Shown: piece by piece, positions 48,352 to 55,353 of the stretch
Layout: each line of letters opens with the position of its first letter
Position numbering within the stretch: the first letter of the stretch is position 1
Notes under the pieces: model-generated
Database searches by the model: none
The model's input: the letters and a program-made list of their open reading frames with translations, nothing else
What the model was told of the DNA's origin: nothing
NCBI RefSeq assembly: GCF_017809215.1
Contig: NZ_CP065424.1
Location: 1,400,911 to 1,464,910 of the forward strand
DNA length: 64,000 bases
From: Heyndrickxia oleronia
Lineage (GTDB): Bacteria; Bacillota; Bacilli; Bacillales; Bacillaceae_C
Reading direction: 5' to 3'
Translations under genes and position numbers: made by a program

Positions 48352-50304
48352 ATGAAGCTAAGTAATATAGAGATTAAAAATTATAAATCAATTAGCTGTA
48401 TAGAAGTACATATAGACTCCTTAACGGCTATAGTTGGCAAAAACAACTTTGGAAAGTCTTCAATTTTGGATGCCATACAATGCTTTTATGGAGAAAAAAA
48501 TATTGATGTAGATAACTTTCACTTAGGAACTGACGAGGATATTGAAATTAAAGTTACCTTTGATGATATTACTGAATCAGATATTGAAAGATGCTTTGGT
48601 TATAAATCTATGGTATCTAAAACTAATATAAATATAAAAAAAAGACCAGATGATGAAAAGTATGCTAAGAAGCAATTTGAAAAATTAAAGGATGATAGAG
48701 AAAAAAAGTTTCAAGAGACAATTGAAAAGTACAATTTAGATTTTCCAAATAAATGTACAACAACAGTTACTTTTTTATATTTAAAGAATGGAAAATCAAG
48801 TTATAAGATTGATGAAAATGTAAACATTACGAAAACAGATTTGTTTAAATTTTTACCACCAATAAAAGTAATTTCCGCAATTAGAACTCCAGACAAAGAA
48901 ACTACAGCAGGAACTAAATCCAACCTCAAAGAGTTAATATCCTTACTTCAAAGTGAAAATGATGCTTCAGATTATATAGACTTGCCTAATATTGATGGGA
49001 AATTATCCTATGGGGAAATAAAAACACTTATTTCTCAAAAAGAAGAAGAAAAATGTCAACTTTTATCTAAAGATTTAACAATTAATTTCCAAAACGCAAT
49101 AAATACTGATTCCTTATCCGTTAAGGTTAAAATTGATAATTCATTCAAATTTGATTTTAAATATAAAACTGTTTTAACGGATAAGGACGTTCCAGGTAGA
49201 GAGGTAGATATCCTTTTCTGCGGAACAGGTCTCCAAAGTATGATGATTCTTTCAATCCTACAATCTTATATAAAGCTAAAGAAAGATGATGACTTTATTT
49301 TATTGATTGAGGAACCAGAAGTCTATTTGCATCCTTCTTTGCAAAGGAAAATGATTAATACGTTACTTAAAATCAGTGAACGAAATCAAATTATTTTAAC
49401 TACCCACTCCCCGATTATCGTTAGTAAAATTGATAAAGGGAATATTCATTGTGTAAACAAGGATAAGGGAGTAACTTCATTAGTAGAAGCAACAGTAGAA
49501 AATATAGTACAAGAATTAGGAGTTCAAATATCTGATATTCTAAACAAACAAGCAGTAATGTTTGTTGAAGGTAAAGATGATGCACGTTTATTTAGTCTAT
49601 TAATTAATAAAATTGCAAATCATAAAGGATTAGACTCAAATTTCTCTGAGAGATATATTGATATTATTCAAACAGATGGTTTTGATAAAATGAGTTTCTA
49701 TGCTAATGCTCAAATTCTGCATAAGGATGCTGTCACAGCTCCATATTGGGTAATTACTGATTCAGATGGTGAGCATGTTGAGGACAGGAGAAGGGCTTTA
49801 ATGGAAAAAGGAAAAGCCAATGGTCTGAGCATAAGGGAAGAGCAATTTAAAATTTTATCGGAGTATGCCATTGAATCATATTTCTTAGACTCTAATCTAT
49901 TAAATATTGTGTTTGAATTTGAGGATAAAGATTCAACCCATTTATGTGGTTTATACTTTCAAAAATACGAAGAAGCATTGGGGAATTTAAGGGAAGGCAA
50001 AAGTAAGATGAATAAAAAAGCCTTTAGAAGTAACTTTAAGCCCAAAATAATGTTTTCAGATTTGGATAAACCAGAAAAGGCAATTGAGATTATCTTAGAT
50101 AATAATTATGGTGCAGACGATGGGTTTAAAAAGTCGAGAAAAATACTGATAGAGAAATGGAATAATCACAGTGACCCGATTGATTTCTTTATCAGACAAT
50201 TAGATTATTCAGTTCTTATAGAATCTAAAATGAAAGAGTTAATGGTTCATTTAGAAGAAATCATTGTCTTAATTAGTGGCGAAAGAGAAAAAGTTTTGGA
50301 TTAA
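48352..50304 (+). CDS. OLD-family ATP-dependent nuclease (AAA/ABC ATPase plus TOPRIM)
   Basis: About 650 aa. N-terminal SMC/RecF-like ATPase with Walker A GKNNFGKSS (29-37), Walker B LLIEEPEVYLHP (about 316-327) and H-loop ILTTHSP. C-terminal TOPRIM domain: Glu in VMFVEGKDDA (about 404) and Asp pair in ITDSDGE (about 469). This is the layout of OLD nucleases and of GajA of the Gabija defence system. No GajB-like UvrD helicase is adjacent, so it would be a stand-alone OLD protein. ATG 48352 has AAGGAGTGAGGAG upstream. Probable anti-phage role from context. Confidence 0.85.
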   Translation: MKLSNIEIKNYKSISCIEVHIDSLTAIVGKNNFGKSSILDAIQCFYGEKNIDVDNFHLGTDEDIEIKVTFDDITESDIERCFGYKSMVSKTNINIKKRPDDEKYAKKQFEKLKDDREKKFQETIEKYNLDFPNKCTTTVTFLYLKNGKSSYKIDENVNITKTDLFKFLPPIKVISAIRTPDKETTAGTKSNLKELISLLQSENDASDYIDLPNIDGKLSYGEIKTLISQKEEEKCQLLSKDLTINFQNAINTDSLSVKVKIDNSFKFDFKYKTVLTDKDVPGREVDILFCGTGLQSMMILSILQSYIKLKKDDDFILLIEEPEVYLHPSLQRKMINTLLKISERNQIILTTHSPIIVSKIDKGNIHCVNKDKGVTSLVEATVENIVQELGVQISDILNKQAVMFVEGKDDARLFSLLINKIANHKGLDSNFSERYIDIIQTDGFDKMSFYANAQILHKDAVTAPYWVITDSDGEHVEDRRRALMEKGKANGLSIREEQFKILSEYAIESYFLDSNLLNIVFEFEDKDSTHLCGLYFQKYEEALGNLREGKSKMNKKAFRSNFKPKIMFSDLDKPEKAIEIILDNNYGADDGFKKSRKILIEKWNNHSDPIDFFIRQLDYSVLIESKMKELMVHLEEIIVLISGEREKVLD

Positions 50305-50365
50305 TTCCAACCAATAATTATTAGTAGAATTTAGAAGAAAGCAAAATATTGAAGGTGGAGAATTA

Positions 50366-50737
50366 ATGAGATTATTAGATTGCACTAAAGAGGAGTTAAA
50401 AATTTATAAAGAAAAGTTCGATTTAAAATTAGGAACATGGGATATGGCAGAGCCAGAAGACATATCTATGATTGAAATTGACGGTGAAATTGTTGCTCTA
50501 ATAGAGTTTTCTATTGGTATGTATGGAGAAAATAGTGTACAAATAGATAACTTTGAAGTTTTTAATAAAGGGAGAGGTATTGGTAGTAAAATTGTTGAAG
50601 AACTAACAAAAGACTTAGAAGGAGCAAAAGTTTACTTATATCCGTATTCTAAAAAAAGCGATGCATTTTGGAAGAAATGCAAATTTGAAGTTTTCGATGA
50701 TGGGACAGGAACACCAATACTTTGCTATCAAGAATAA
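50366..50737 (+). CDS. GNAT-family N-acetyltransferase
   Basis: 123 aa single GNAT domain with the acetyl-CoA loop NKGRGIGSKIVEEL (motif A; R/Q-x-x-G-x-G/A) and the motif B segment SDAFWKKCKFEVFDD. Substrate unknown. It follows the OLD nuclease by 61 bp in the same direction with SD AAGGTGGAG, so it may belong to that unit. Not obviously a TacT-type toxin, because no DUF1778-type antitoxin is adjacent. Confidence 0.75.
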   Translation: MRLLDCTKEELKIYKEKFDLKLGTWDMAEPEDISMIEIDGEIVALIEFSIGMYGENSVQIDNFEVFNKGRGIGSKIVEELTKDLEGAKVYLYPYSKKSDAFWKKCKFEVFDDGTGTPILCYQE

Positions 50738-50785
50738 GCCTGTGTTCAACTTTTAGGGAATTTTGAGTAGAACAAGAAATAAAAA

Positions 50786-50820
50786 AAAGAGGACATCATT
50801 ATAGAAGTCCTCTTTAAATT
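50786..50820. terminator. Bidirectional terminator between GNAT and XRE genes
   Basis: Stem AAAGAGGAC / GTCCTCTTT with A-run on one side and T/A-rich sequence on the other, between convergent genes. Confidence 0.75.
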
Positions 50821-50872
50821 TAATGATGAATCAACAAAACAACTAACATATCCTAATAAAAAGTGGAAAAAC

Positions 50873-51103
50873 TTATAATTCCCTTTCCATTTCACGAAAA
50901 AGTTCCGATGTTTTAACTTCTAAGCCTTCCGCAATTTTAACGACATTTATTAATGTAACATTCCTTATACCTCTCTCCACCTCACTAATATAAGTTCTAT
51001 GAAGGCCCACTATTTCAGCAAATTTTTCTTGAGAAATGTTTTTTGAGAGTCTTAGTTTTCTTACAGTAAGTCCGAATTGAGTTTTAACATACTTATCTTC
51101 CAT
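50873..51103 (-). CDS. XRE-family regulator resembling restriction-modification controller proteins
   Basis: 76 aa, entirely one helix-turn-helix domain: GLTVRKLRLSKNISQEKFAE, then LHRTYISEVERGIRNVTLINV. This size and wording are typical of C (controller) proteins of restriction-modification systems, though it is 4 kb from hsdM. The only minus-strand gene in the element. It faces a plus-strand operon across a 257-bp region with repeated GACTAT motifs that look like its operators. Confidence 0.8.
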   Translation of the reverse strand: MEDKYVKTQFGLTVRKLRLSKNISQEKFAEIVGLHRTYISEVERGIRNVTLINVVKIAEGLEVKTSELFREMEREL

Positions 51104-51125
51104 AGTTTCAATTTAAAAAAATGCA

Positions 51126-51177
51126 GACTATATATCTACAGACTATGAGTGACATTTTGTGAAATGTTGACTATAAT
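51126..51177. promoter_or_regulatory. Divergent regulatory region with GACTAT repeats
   Basis: GACTAT occurs at 51126, 51141 and 51169 (and again at 51242). The middle copy is GACT-ATG-AGT, close to the GACT-N3-AGTC boxes bound by C proteins. A plus-strand promoter GTGACA (51149-51154), 17 bp, TATAAT (51172-51177) overlaps two of the copies. The XRE protein probably regulates both its own gene and the facing operon. Confidence 0.55.
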
Positions 51178-51224
51178 AGATAAGGATTATTAAAAATTTT
51201 TTCCTGAAGTAAGAGGTTGATTAG

Positions 51225-51332
51225 ATGAATAGTTCAAGGCTGACTATCGTAAATGATATATATAACAAAAACACTTTATTTCCTTCGGGGCTAAAGTGTT
51301 TTTTTGTATCCTATCTTACTTGGAGGAAATAG
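51225..51332 (+). CDS. Possible leader peptide, 35 aa
   Basis: ATG with AAGAGGTTGA upstream; reads MNSSRLTIVNDIYNKN... to a TAG. The 3' half overlaps a terminator hairpin, so it could be an attenuation leader for the gene at 51361. It could equally be a chance ORF. Confidence 0.3.
   Translation: MNSSRLTIVNDIYNKNTLFPSGLKCFFVSYLTWRK
51267..51305 (+). terminator. Intrinsic terminator in the leader of the unknown-gene operon
   Basis: Stem AAAAACACTTTA (51267-51278) / TAAAGTGTTTTT with a 13-base loop, then continuing T. It lies between the promoter at 51149 and the first gene at 51361, so transcription of that gene needs read-through or another promoter. Confidence 0.75.
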
Positions 51333-51360
51333 TAAATTATTTTTTACAGGGGGAGTCACT

Positions 51361-51780
51361 TTGAAAATAGAAAATTGGGCTTTAGAAAAGGAGAATAAAA
51401 ATACTGCCTATTTATGTATCTCTATGAGTGGAGAAGGAAGAAAATTCACCTCATTAATGACAAGTATGGAGGAGATGAAAATTGAGAGGAAAATAGGAGA
51501 ACTTAGTTCTTATCATTCCGATGATGGGAAGTTACAATGGCATAGAAACAGAGTATATATTGATAGGAGACATCAAATAAATTTCTTTACGATGAATGGT
51601 GATTTGCAGATTGTTATTGGCGAAGTTACTCTAAGTATTCGTGATTTTGAAGCTAAAAGTAAAATTAAAGATTTTACAAACTTAACAATAGCAATAACTT
51701 TAGAAGCTGTAAGTCCTGTATTGTGTGTAAAACCCTGGGAGTTACTTAATTTTATCGTCATTAAAGACATAAAGAAATGA
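51361..51780 (+). CDS. Hypothetical protein, 139 aa
   Basis: TTG start with AGGGGGAG 5 bp upstream; the longer frame from 51304 begins in the terminator and is rejected. The protein is a mix of short strands and charged loops (WALEKENKNTAYLCISMSGEG, VYIDRRHQINFFTMNGD), with no signal or membrane segment. No family recognised. First of a run of five small unknown cargo genes in one direction. Confidence 0.6.
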   Translation: MKIENWALEKENKNTAYLCISMSGEGRKFTSLMTSMEEMKIERKIGELSSYHSDDGKLQWHRNRVYIDRRHQINFFTMNGDLQIVIGEVTLSIRDFEAKSKIKDFTNLTIAITLEAVSPVLCVKPWELLNFIVIKDIKK

Positions 51781-51851
51781 TTATGTAATGGATATAGTGA
51801 TAGGTTTTTATTATGGATAATTTATCCATTAGCAGATAGGGGGCAGTCTTT

Positions 51852-52178
51852 ATGGATAGGATGGATGAATTGATTAATTCATGGCAATTAAACCGAGCCT
51901 TCAATGAATTTTGGGAAGATAAAAATGACTCTATTAATAGAATATACGAAAATATCCAGAATCAATTAAGAGATACCTTCTTTACTGGATATCAGGTGGG
52001 GTATGAAAATGGACATTTTGATGGAATAACGGATGCAAAATTAAAAATGATGGTGAAATTGGCAGTACATAAAAATTTTGATGATAATACAATTTTAAAA
52101 GTGTTGGAAAAAGAAAATGAAAAAGATTATGTAAAAGCACTTAATGAAATTCGACAGAAGCAAATGAACGATTATTAA
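51852..52178 (+). CDS. Hypothetical protein, 108 aa
   Basis: Starts MDRMDELINSW with GGGGGC upstream. Largely helical and acidic, with the segment TGYQVGYENGHFDGITDAKLKMM in the middle. No family recognised. 10 bp before the next gene, so probably co-transcribed. Confidence 0.6.
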   Translation: MDRMDELINSWQLNRAFNEFWEDKNDSINRIYENIQNQLRDTFFTGYQVGYENGHFDGITDAKLKMMVKLAVHKNFDDNTILKVLEKENEKDYVKALNEIRQKQMNDY

Positions 52179-52188
52179 GGAGAGAGTG

Positions 52189-52395
52189 GTGAAGAAAAGA
52201 ATGAAGAATGAGCAAGAAATACCAAAAGAATATTGCCCATATTGTGGTAAAAATTTGATAAGAGTGCTCTCGAAACAAGAACAAAAGAAATACAATCTTG
52301 TTTATGTAAGTGAAAAAATCGGTATTTCCAATAGGGATTCAATCATTGCCTGGGAATGCCCTTATTGCTCTAAAACTTGGAAAAGGGAATTTTGA
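52189..52395 (+). CDS. Small zinc-ribbon protein
   Basis: 68 aa with two CPYC knuckles, YCPYCGKN and ECPYCSKTW, about 36 residues apart, forming a probable four-Cys zinc ribbon. Tandem GTGs at 52186 and 52189 follow AAGGAG; the second has better spacing. Function unknown; possibly nucleic-acid binding. Confidence 0.65.
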   Translation: MKKRMKNEQEIPKEYCPYCGKNLIRVLSKQEQKKYNLVYVSEKIGISNRDSIIAWECPYCSKTWKREF

Positions 52396-52494
52396 CTTTG
52401 GATATATTGTCATTTATCTATTCTATGGTTCATAGAGTTAAAAGGTTTAAAACAAGGTATAAAAAACAAAAGAATAAAGTTAAGGAGATTTGCG

Positions 52495-52965
52495 ATGGAG
52501 CTAATACCTAAAAGAGAACCACAAAAGATAACATATAAGCAAGTACAAGAATATGTACCCGAAAAAATGGAGATGTACGAAAACAATCTGTTTTTTACCG
52601 AAGGAGAACGAATCAAAATGCTTTTGATATTATTGCAAAATGTCGGATTAGAGACTATGGTAAAAAACTTGCCGATAAAAACCCGAAAGGAGTTGGAAAA
52701 AGTTATGGAAGAAATTGAAATGGAACGAAAATGTAAAGAAATTGTAGAACAAGTGGTTTCACAATTTGGTCGTTCGCTCAACATGAATCACGAGTATCAA
52801 TATAACAAGAAAAAGAATACTTTATTTATTTATTGCCATATTCTCGATACGGATTCTCTTTGGTTTTATCGTTATTTTTACGACAATAAAAATGATAAAT
52901 TTATCGAACAAGAGAAACAAGGATTAGAATCTGCAGATACAGTACGAAGATTAATGAATAAATAA
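52495..52965 (+). CDS. Hypothetical protein, 156 aa
   Basis: N-terminal half helical and charged (TRKELEKVMEEIEMERKCKEI), C-terminal half with alternating strands and aromatics (TLFIYCHILDTDSLWFYRYFYDN). SD AAGGAGATTTGCG. The 99-bp gap before it has no clear terminator. Not recognised. Confidence 0.6.
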   Translation: MELIPKREPQKITYKQVQEYVPEKMEMYENNLFFTEGERIKMLLILLQNVGLETMVKNLPIKTRKELEKVMEEIEMERKCKEIVEQVVSQFGRSLNMNHEYQYNKKKNTLFIYCHILDTDSLWFYRYFYDNKNDKFIEQEKQGLESADTVRRLMNK

Positions 52966-52992
52966 ATTGTTATTTTTGGAGGATTGATTGAT

Positions 52993-53148
52993 ATGCCAAT
53001 TCAGGTTGTCATCCCTACTGACAAAAATAAATTGGAACAACAGATTGAAGCGTTGCAATATTTGTTGCAACAGGATATTAATGATAAAGACAGAGAAATT
53101 CATTCTAAGGCAATTACCTCATTAAAAGAGGCATTTGATAACTTATAG
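52993..53148 (+). CDS. Small hypothetical protein, 51 aa
   Basis: Reads MPIQVVIPTDKNKLEQQIEAL..., helical and Gln-rich, ending ...SLKEAFDNL. TTGGAGG SD 12 bp upstream, 27 bp after the previous gene. A terminator follows, so it closes this operon. No homologue known to me. Confidence 0.55.
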   Translation: MPIQVVIPTDKNKLEQQIEALQYLLQQDINDKDREIHSKAITSLKEAFDNL

Positions 53149-53654
53149 CATATAGGAATTGTATCCTCATGATATTTATGTAACAAGGAGTAGGAAACCT
53201 GTAAAGTTAAATCCCTACTCTTTGTTTTTTTCAAAGGGTCTCCAAAACTATTGTATATGGTTGCATCGGACATCTAATGCAAAAAGAATTTTCCGAATGA
53301 AGTGAGAGAGTATGTACAACAAAAGCGTGATAATCGAAAGCCTTTGTCATTGAAAAATAATGAAAATATTAACAGTAATTAATCCCCTATAAAGTAACAA
53401 GATGGTTAATATACTGGAAACCTAACTATTTTTATTGTAACATTAAAGTGACAACGATACTGGACATTTATTGTTGTCCGTATAACCGAGCTTTAATAGT
53501 TTGGTTCATTGAAAAATAGGATTGTTTACGAGAACGACCAAGATAAAACCACCTTTTTGCGGAGCTTTAGGGTGGTTTTTCCCTTTCTTACTTTCAGTAG
53601 GGTGATGAATTAACCAAGAATCATTAAACAAATATCAATTAAGAGGAGAAAAAG
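53149..53654. other. Gene-free stretch with a terminator and a repeat
   Basis: Holds a terminator at 53185-53230 (AAGGAGTAGG / CCTACTCTTT then TTTTTT), a short frame near 53278-53381 ending NENINSN-stop that may be the decayed end of a gene (no start or SD), and boundary repeat copy B at 53500-53589. Nothing else was recognised. Confidence 0.55.
53500..53589 (+). repeat. Cargo boundary repeat R2, copy B
   Basis: Starts TTTGGTTCATTGAAAAATAGG, has ACGAGAACGACC (53528-53539), then hairpin arms AAAACCACC and GGTGGTTTT around TTTTTGCGGAGCTTTAG and a T/C-rich tail. It ends 65 bp before the transglutaminase-like gene. Confidence 0.75.
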
Positions 53655-54275
53655 ATGATTCCACATTTTAATAGCAAATTAGAATTTCTACAATACCTAT
53701 CTAACGAATGCATTCATAATATTGAAAAAATACAACTGAAACATCCACAAGAAAAAGGGATTCAAAAGGCATATGCTTCTACTTTAAACTATTTAGCAAA
53801 AACTGAAGAAGCATCAGGGGGGTGTCATTTGATTTCCGTTATGTTACATATTTTGTTATCTGAGCAAGGCATCGAAAATGAATTGGTAATAGGGGAAGTG
53901 GAGGACTATGAAGCCAATACGCAATTTAGTCATTCTTGGGTTGAAGTAGATGGGGAAATATTTGACCCTGCAATCATGCACACATTGGATGGAAACGTAC
54001 ATCCACCAGTTTATAATAGTGTAAAATTGACACTCGAACCGCCTACTATGGAGTACGGTGTGTCGGAAAACAAAGACGCATTGGATAAAGATGCTAAGCG
54101 ACTATTAGATATGAGTGTGACATCTTATCTTGATGCGATTAAAGATTACGGATACCATAAGAATTTTTTGTGGGATGAAATATTAAAAGCAGGAATCGGT
54201 ATTATTGGCTACTCCAATTTATCGAGGCTTCGCAAGAAGTACGATAGTCATTTTAGAGTGTTAAAAACGAAATAA
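53655..54275 (+). CDS. Transglutaminase-like (papain-fold) protein
   Basis: 206 aa. A Cys-His-Asp triad in the order of the transglutaminase-like superfamily: Cys57 in SGGCHLISVML, His93 in QFSHSWVEVDG, Asp104 in EIFDPA. No signal peptide, so cytoplasmic. Such domains cleave or cross-link peptides; some act in peptide maturation. The C-terminal 70 residues are not recognised. SD AGAGGAG before the ATG. Followed 22 bp later by a 43-aa peptide gene, which could be a partner or substrate (inference only). Confidence 0.65.
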   Translation: MIPHFNSKLEFLQYLSNECIHNIEKIQLKHPQEKGIQKAYASTLNYLAKTEEASGGCHLISVMLHILLSEQGIENELVIGEVEDYEANTQFSHSWVEVDGEIFDPAIMHTLDGNVHPPVYNSVKLTLEPPTMEYGVSENKDALDKDAKRLLDMSVTSYLDAIKDYGYHKNFLWDEILKAGIGIIGYSNLSRLRKKYDSHFRVLKTK

Positions 54276-54297
54276 AATATAGCGAAGGTGGTAAGTT

Positions 54298-54429
54298 ATG
54301 ACGCTAAAATGTAAGAATGCGACTAACCCAACCAGAAGACCAATGTCTGTGCCGATGAAAGAGGCACTTGAGGACTTAAAAAAAATGAATAATAAAGTAT
54401 TACGAGTTATCGCTAAAAGGGGCTTTTAA
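54298..54429 (+). CDS. Small basic protein, 43 aa
   Basis: Reads MTLKCKNATNPTRRPMSVPM..., then a Lys-rich helix ending VIAKRGF. AAGGTGG SD 6 bp before the ATG. Directly follows the transglutaminase-like gene. Net positive; no known family. Candidate peptide partner of that enzyme or a DNA-binding small protein. Confidence 0.5.
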   Translation: MTLKCKNATNPTRRPMSVPMKEALEDLKKMNNKVLRVIAKRGF

Positions 54430-54994
54430 GGAAAGAAGAATATTTAGTGATTGTCCTTTTTCTTCCTTATTATATAGGTGGATAAACAGGGGTAGGATTT
54501 AAATTGGGTTTGTAATCGCTGTTGTCTTTGTAGTAATCTAAAAGTGGAGACCGACACAGTACATTCAATATCCTATGTAACTGAACCCGAAGGGTTTGGT
54601 TTATCGAAAAGATTATGAAAGAGAACAACCACAGAGACCACCTTTTTGCCTTTGCGGAGCTTTGGGGTGGTTTTCTCTTTCTTTATGACAACATGAATTC
54701 TTCGGAGGTATCACATGTTGGATAATAAGCAAGAAATCTTGTGAAGGAGAATGGCTTCGTCGAGACAGATAGATGTTATTTGATAGAGAGTAGAAAGAAC
54801 ATTAAATTAAAGAGTCTGGAGTTAGATTGAATTTTTTACAAAACATTGTATGAAAAATACAAAAATCTGAATTATTATACATAAAAAATTTAAGGAATTG
54901 TGCTGAAAAATTTATTTCACACATGCTCCACTTGGGGGAAATTGATACAACATATGATAGTAAAGGAAAAACTTAATTTCACCCAAATAAATAT
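54430..54994. other. Non-coding right end of the element
   Basis: About 565 bp without a supported gene. It contains boundary repeat copy C and then 310 bp of A/T-rich DNA leading to the terminal inverted repeat. The region is comparable in length to the left end and probably carries recombinase-binding sites, but no repeated sub-motif shared by both ends beyond the 9-mer was found by eye. Confidence 0.5.
54595..54684 (+). repeat. Cargo boundary repeat R2, copy C
   Basis: Starts TTTGGTTTATCGAAAAGATT, then GAGAACAACC, hairpin arms GACCACC and GGTGGTT around TTTTTGCCTTTGCGGAGC, and a CTCTTTCTTT tail. Closest to copy B; no gene follows it inside the element. Confidence 0.75.
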
Positions 54995-55009
54995 CTAATA
55001 TAATGTGAC
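54995..55009. other. Right attachment junction of the element
   Basis: Terminal 9-mer CTAATATAA (54995-55003), the inverse of the left-end TTATATTAG, followed by core TGTGAC where yunF resumes. Confidence 0.8.
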
Positions 55010-55342
55010 GAACCACAAATAGGTCAAGGATCCGTACCTACAATCTTGAAAGCTACCCATCCATTGAAAACGCTCGTACGTTTTCATGGAAGAAATGTTT
55101 ACGGGTGGAGGAAGCCACATAACGGAAATTGGCGGGAGGTTCGCTATTTGTATCGTTATAACCATCAGGAATTAACTGAATGGCAAGAGAGGATCCTATT
55201 GTTGGAAAAACAAAGCGAAGATATTTATATCATTTTTAATAATAACTCTGGTGGAGATGCAGCAGATAATGCAAAGCAATTAATTAACATACTTTCAATT
55301 GAATATAGTGGATTAGCGCCAAAACAATTAGATTTATTTTAG
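55004..55342 (+). pseudogene. yunF: yunF (DUF72), 3' part, displaced by the mobile element
   Basis: 112 codons in frame from TGT at 55004: CDEPQIGQGSVPTILKAT, then the conserved LVRFHGRN, NWREVRYLYRY, FNNNSGGDAA and the terminal LAPKQLDLF typical of DUF72 proteins. A TTG at 55046 opens an ORF, but it has no SD; this is the severed C-terminus of the gene at 34223. It ends 11 bp before yunD. Confidence 0.9.
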
Positions 55343-55353
55343 GAGAGTTATTC

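Larger units (their letters stand above)
34730..55009 (+). mobile_element. Tn554-like recombinase-trio element carrying a defence cargo, inserted in yunF
   Basis: About 20.3 kb. Left junction: yunF, TGTGAT (34730-34735), then TTATATTAG. Right junction: CTAATATAA (54995-55003), then TGTGAC (55004-55009) and yunF again. The 9-bp ends are inverted repeats and the core differs in its last base, as expected for site-specific integration with a short overlap rather than a transposase-made duplication. The mobility module (35089-42160) has an HTH protein, three tyrosine recombinases and a coiled-coil protein. Cargo is restriction-modification, an OLD nuclease and unknown genes. All interior recombinase frames are open, so it may be mobile. 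Confidence 0.88.

Noticed and set aside
48352..50737. Gabija defence system
   Set aside because: The OLD protein resembles GajA, but no UvrD-like GajB is encoded beside it.
34730..55009. Integrative conjugative element or prophage
   Set aside because: No relaxase, coupling protein, type IV secretion, capsid, terminase or lysis genes were seen between the att sites.
55046..55342. Independent 98-aa gene starting at TTG 55046
   Set aside because: It has no SD and is in frame with the severed C-terminus of yunF beginning at 55004.
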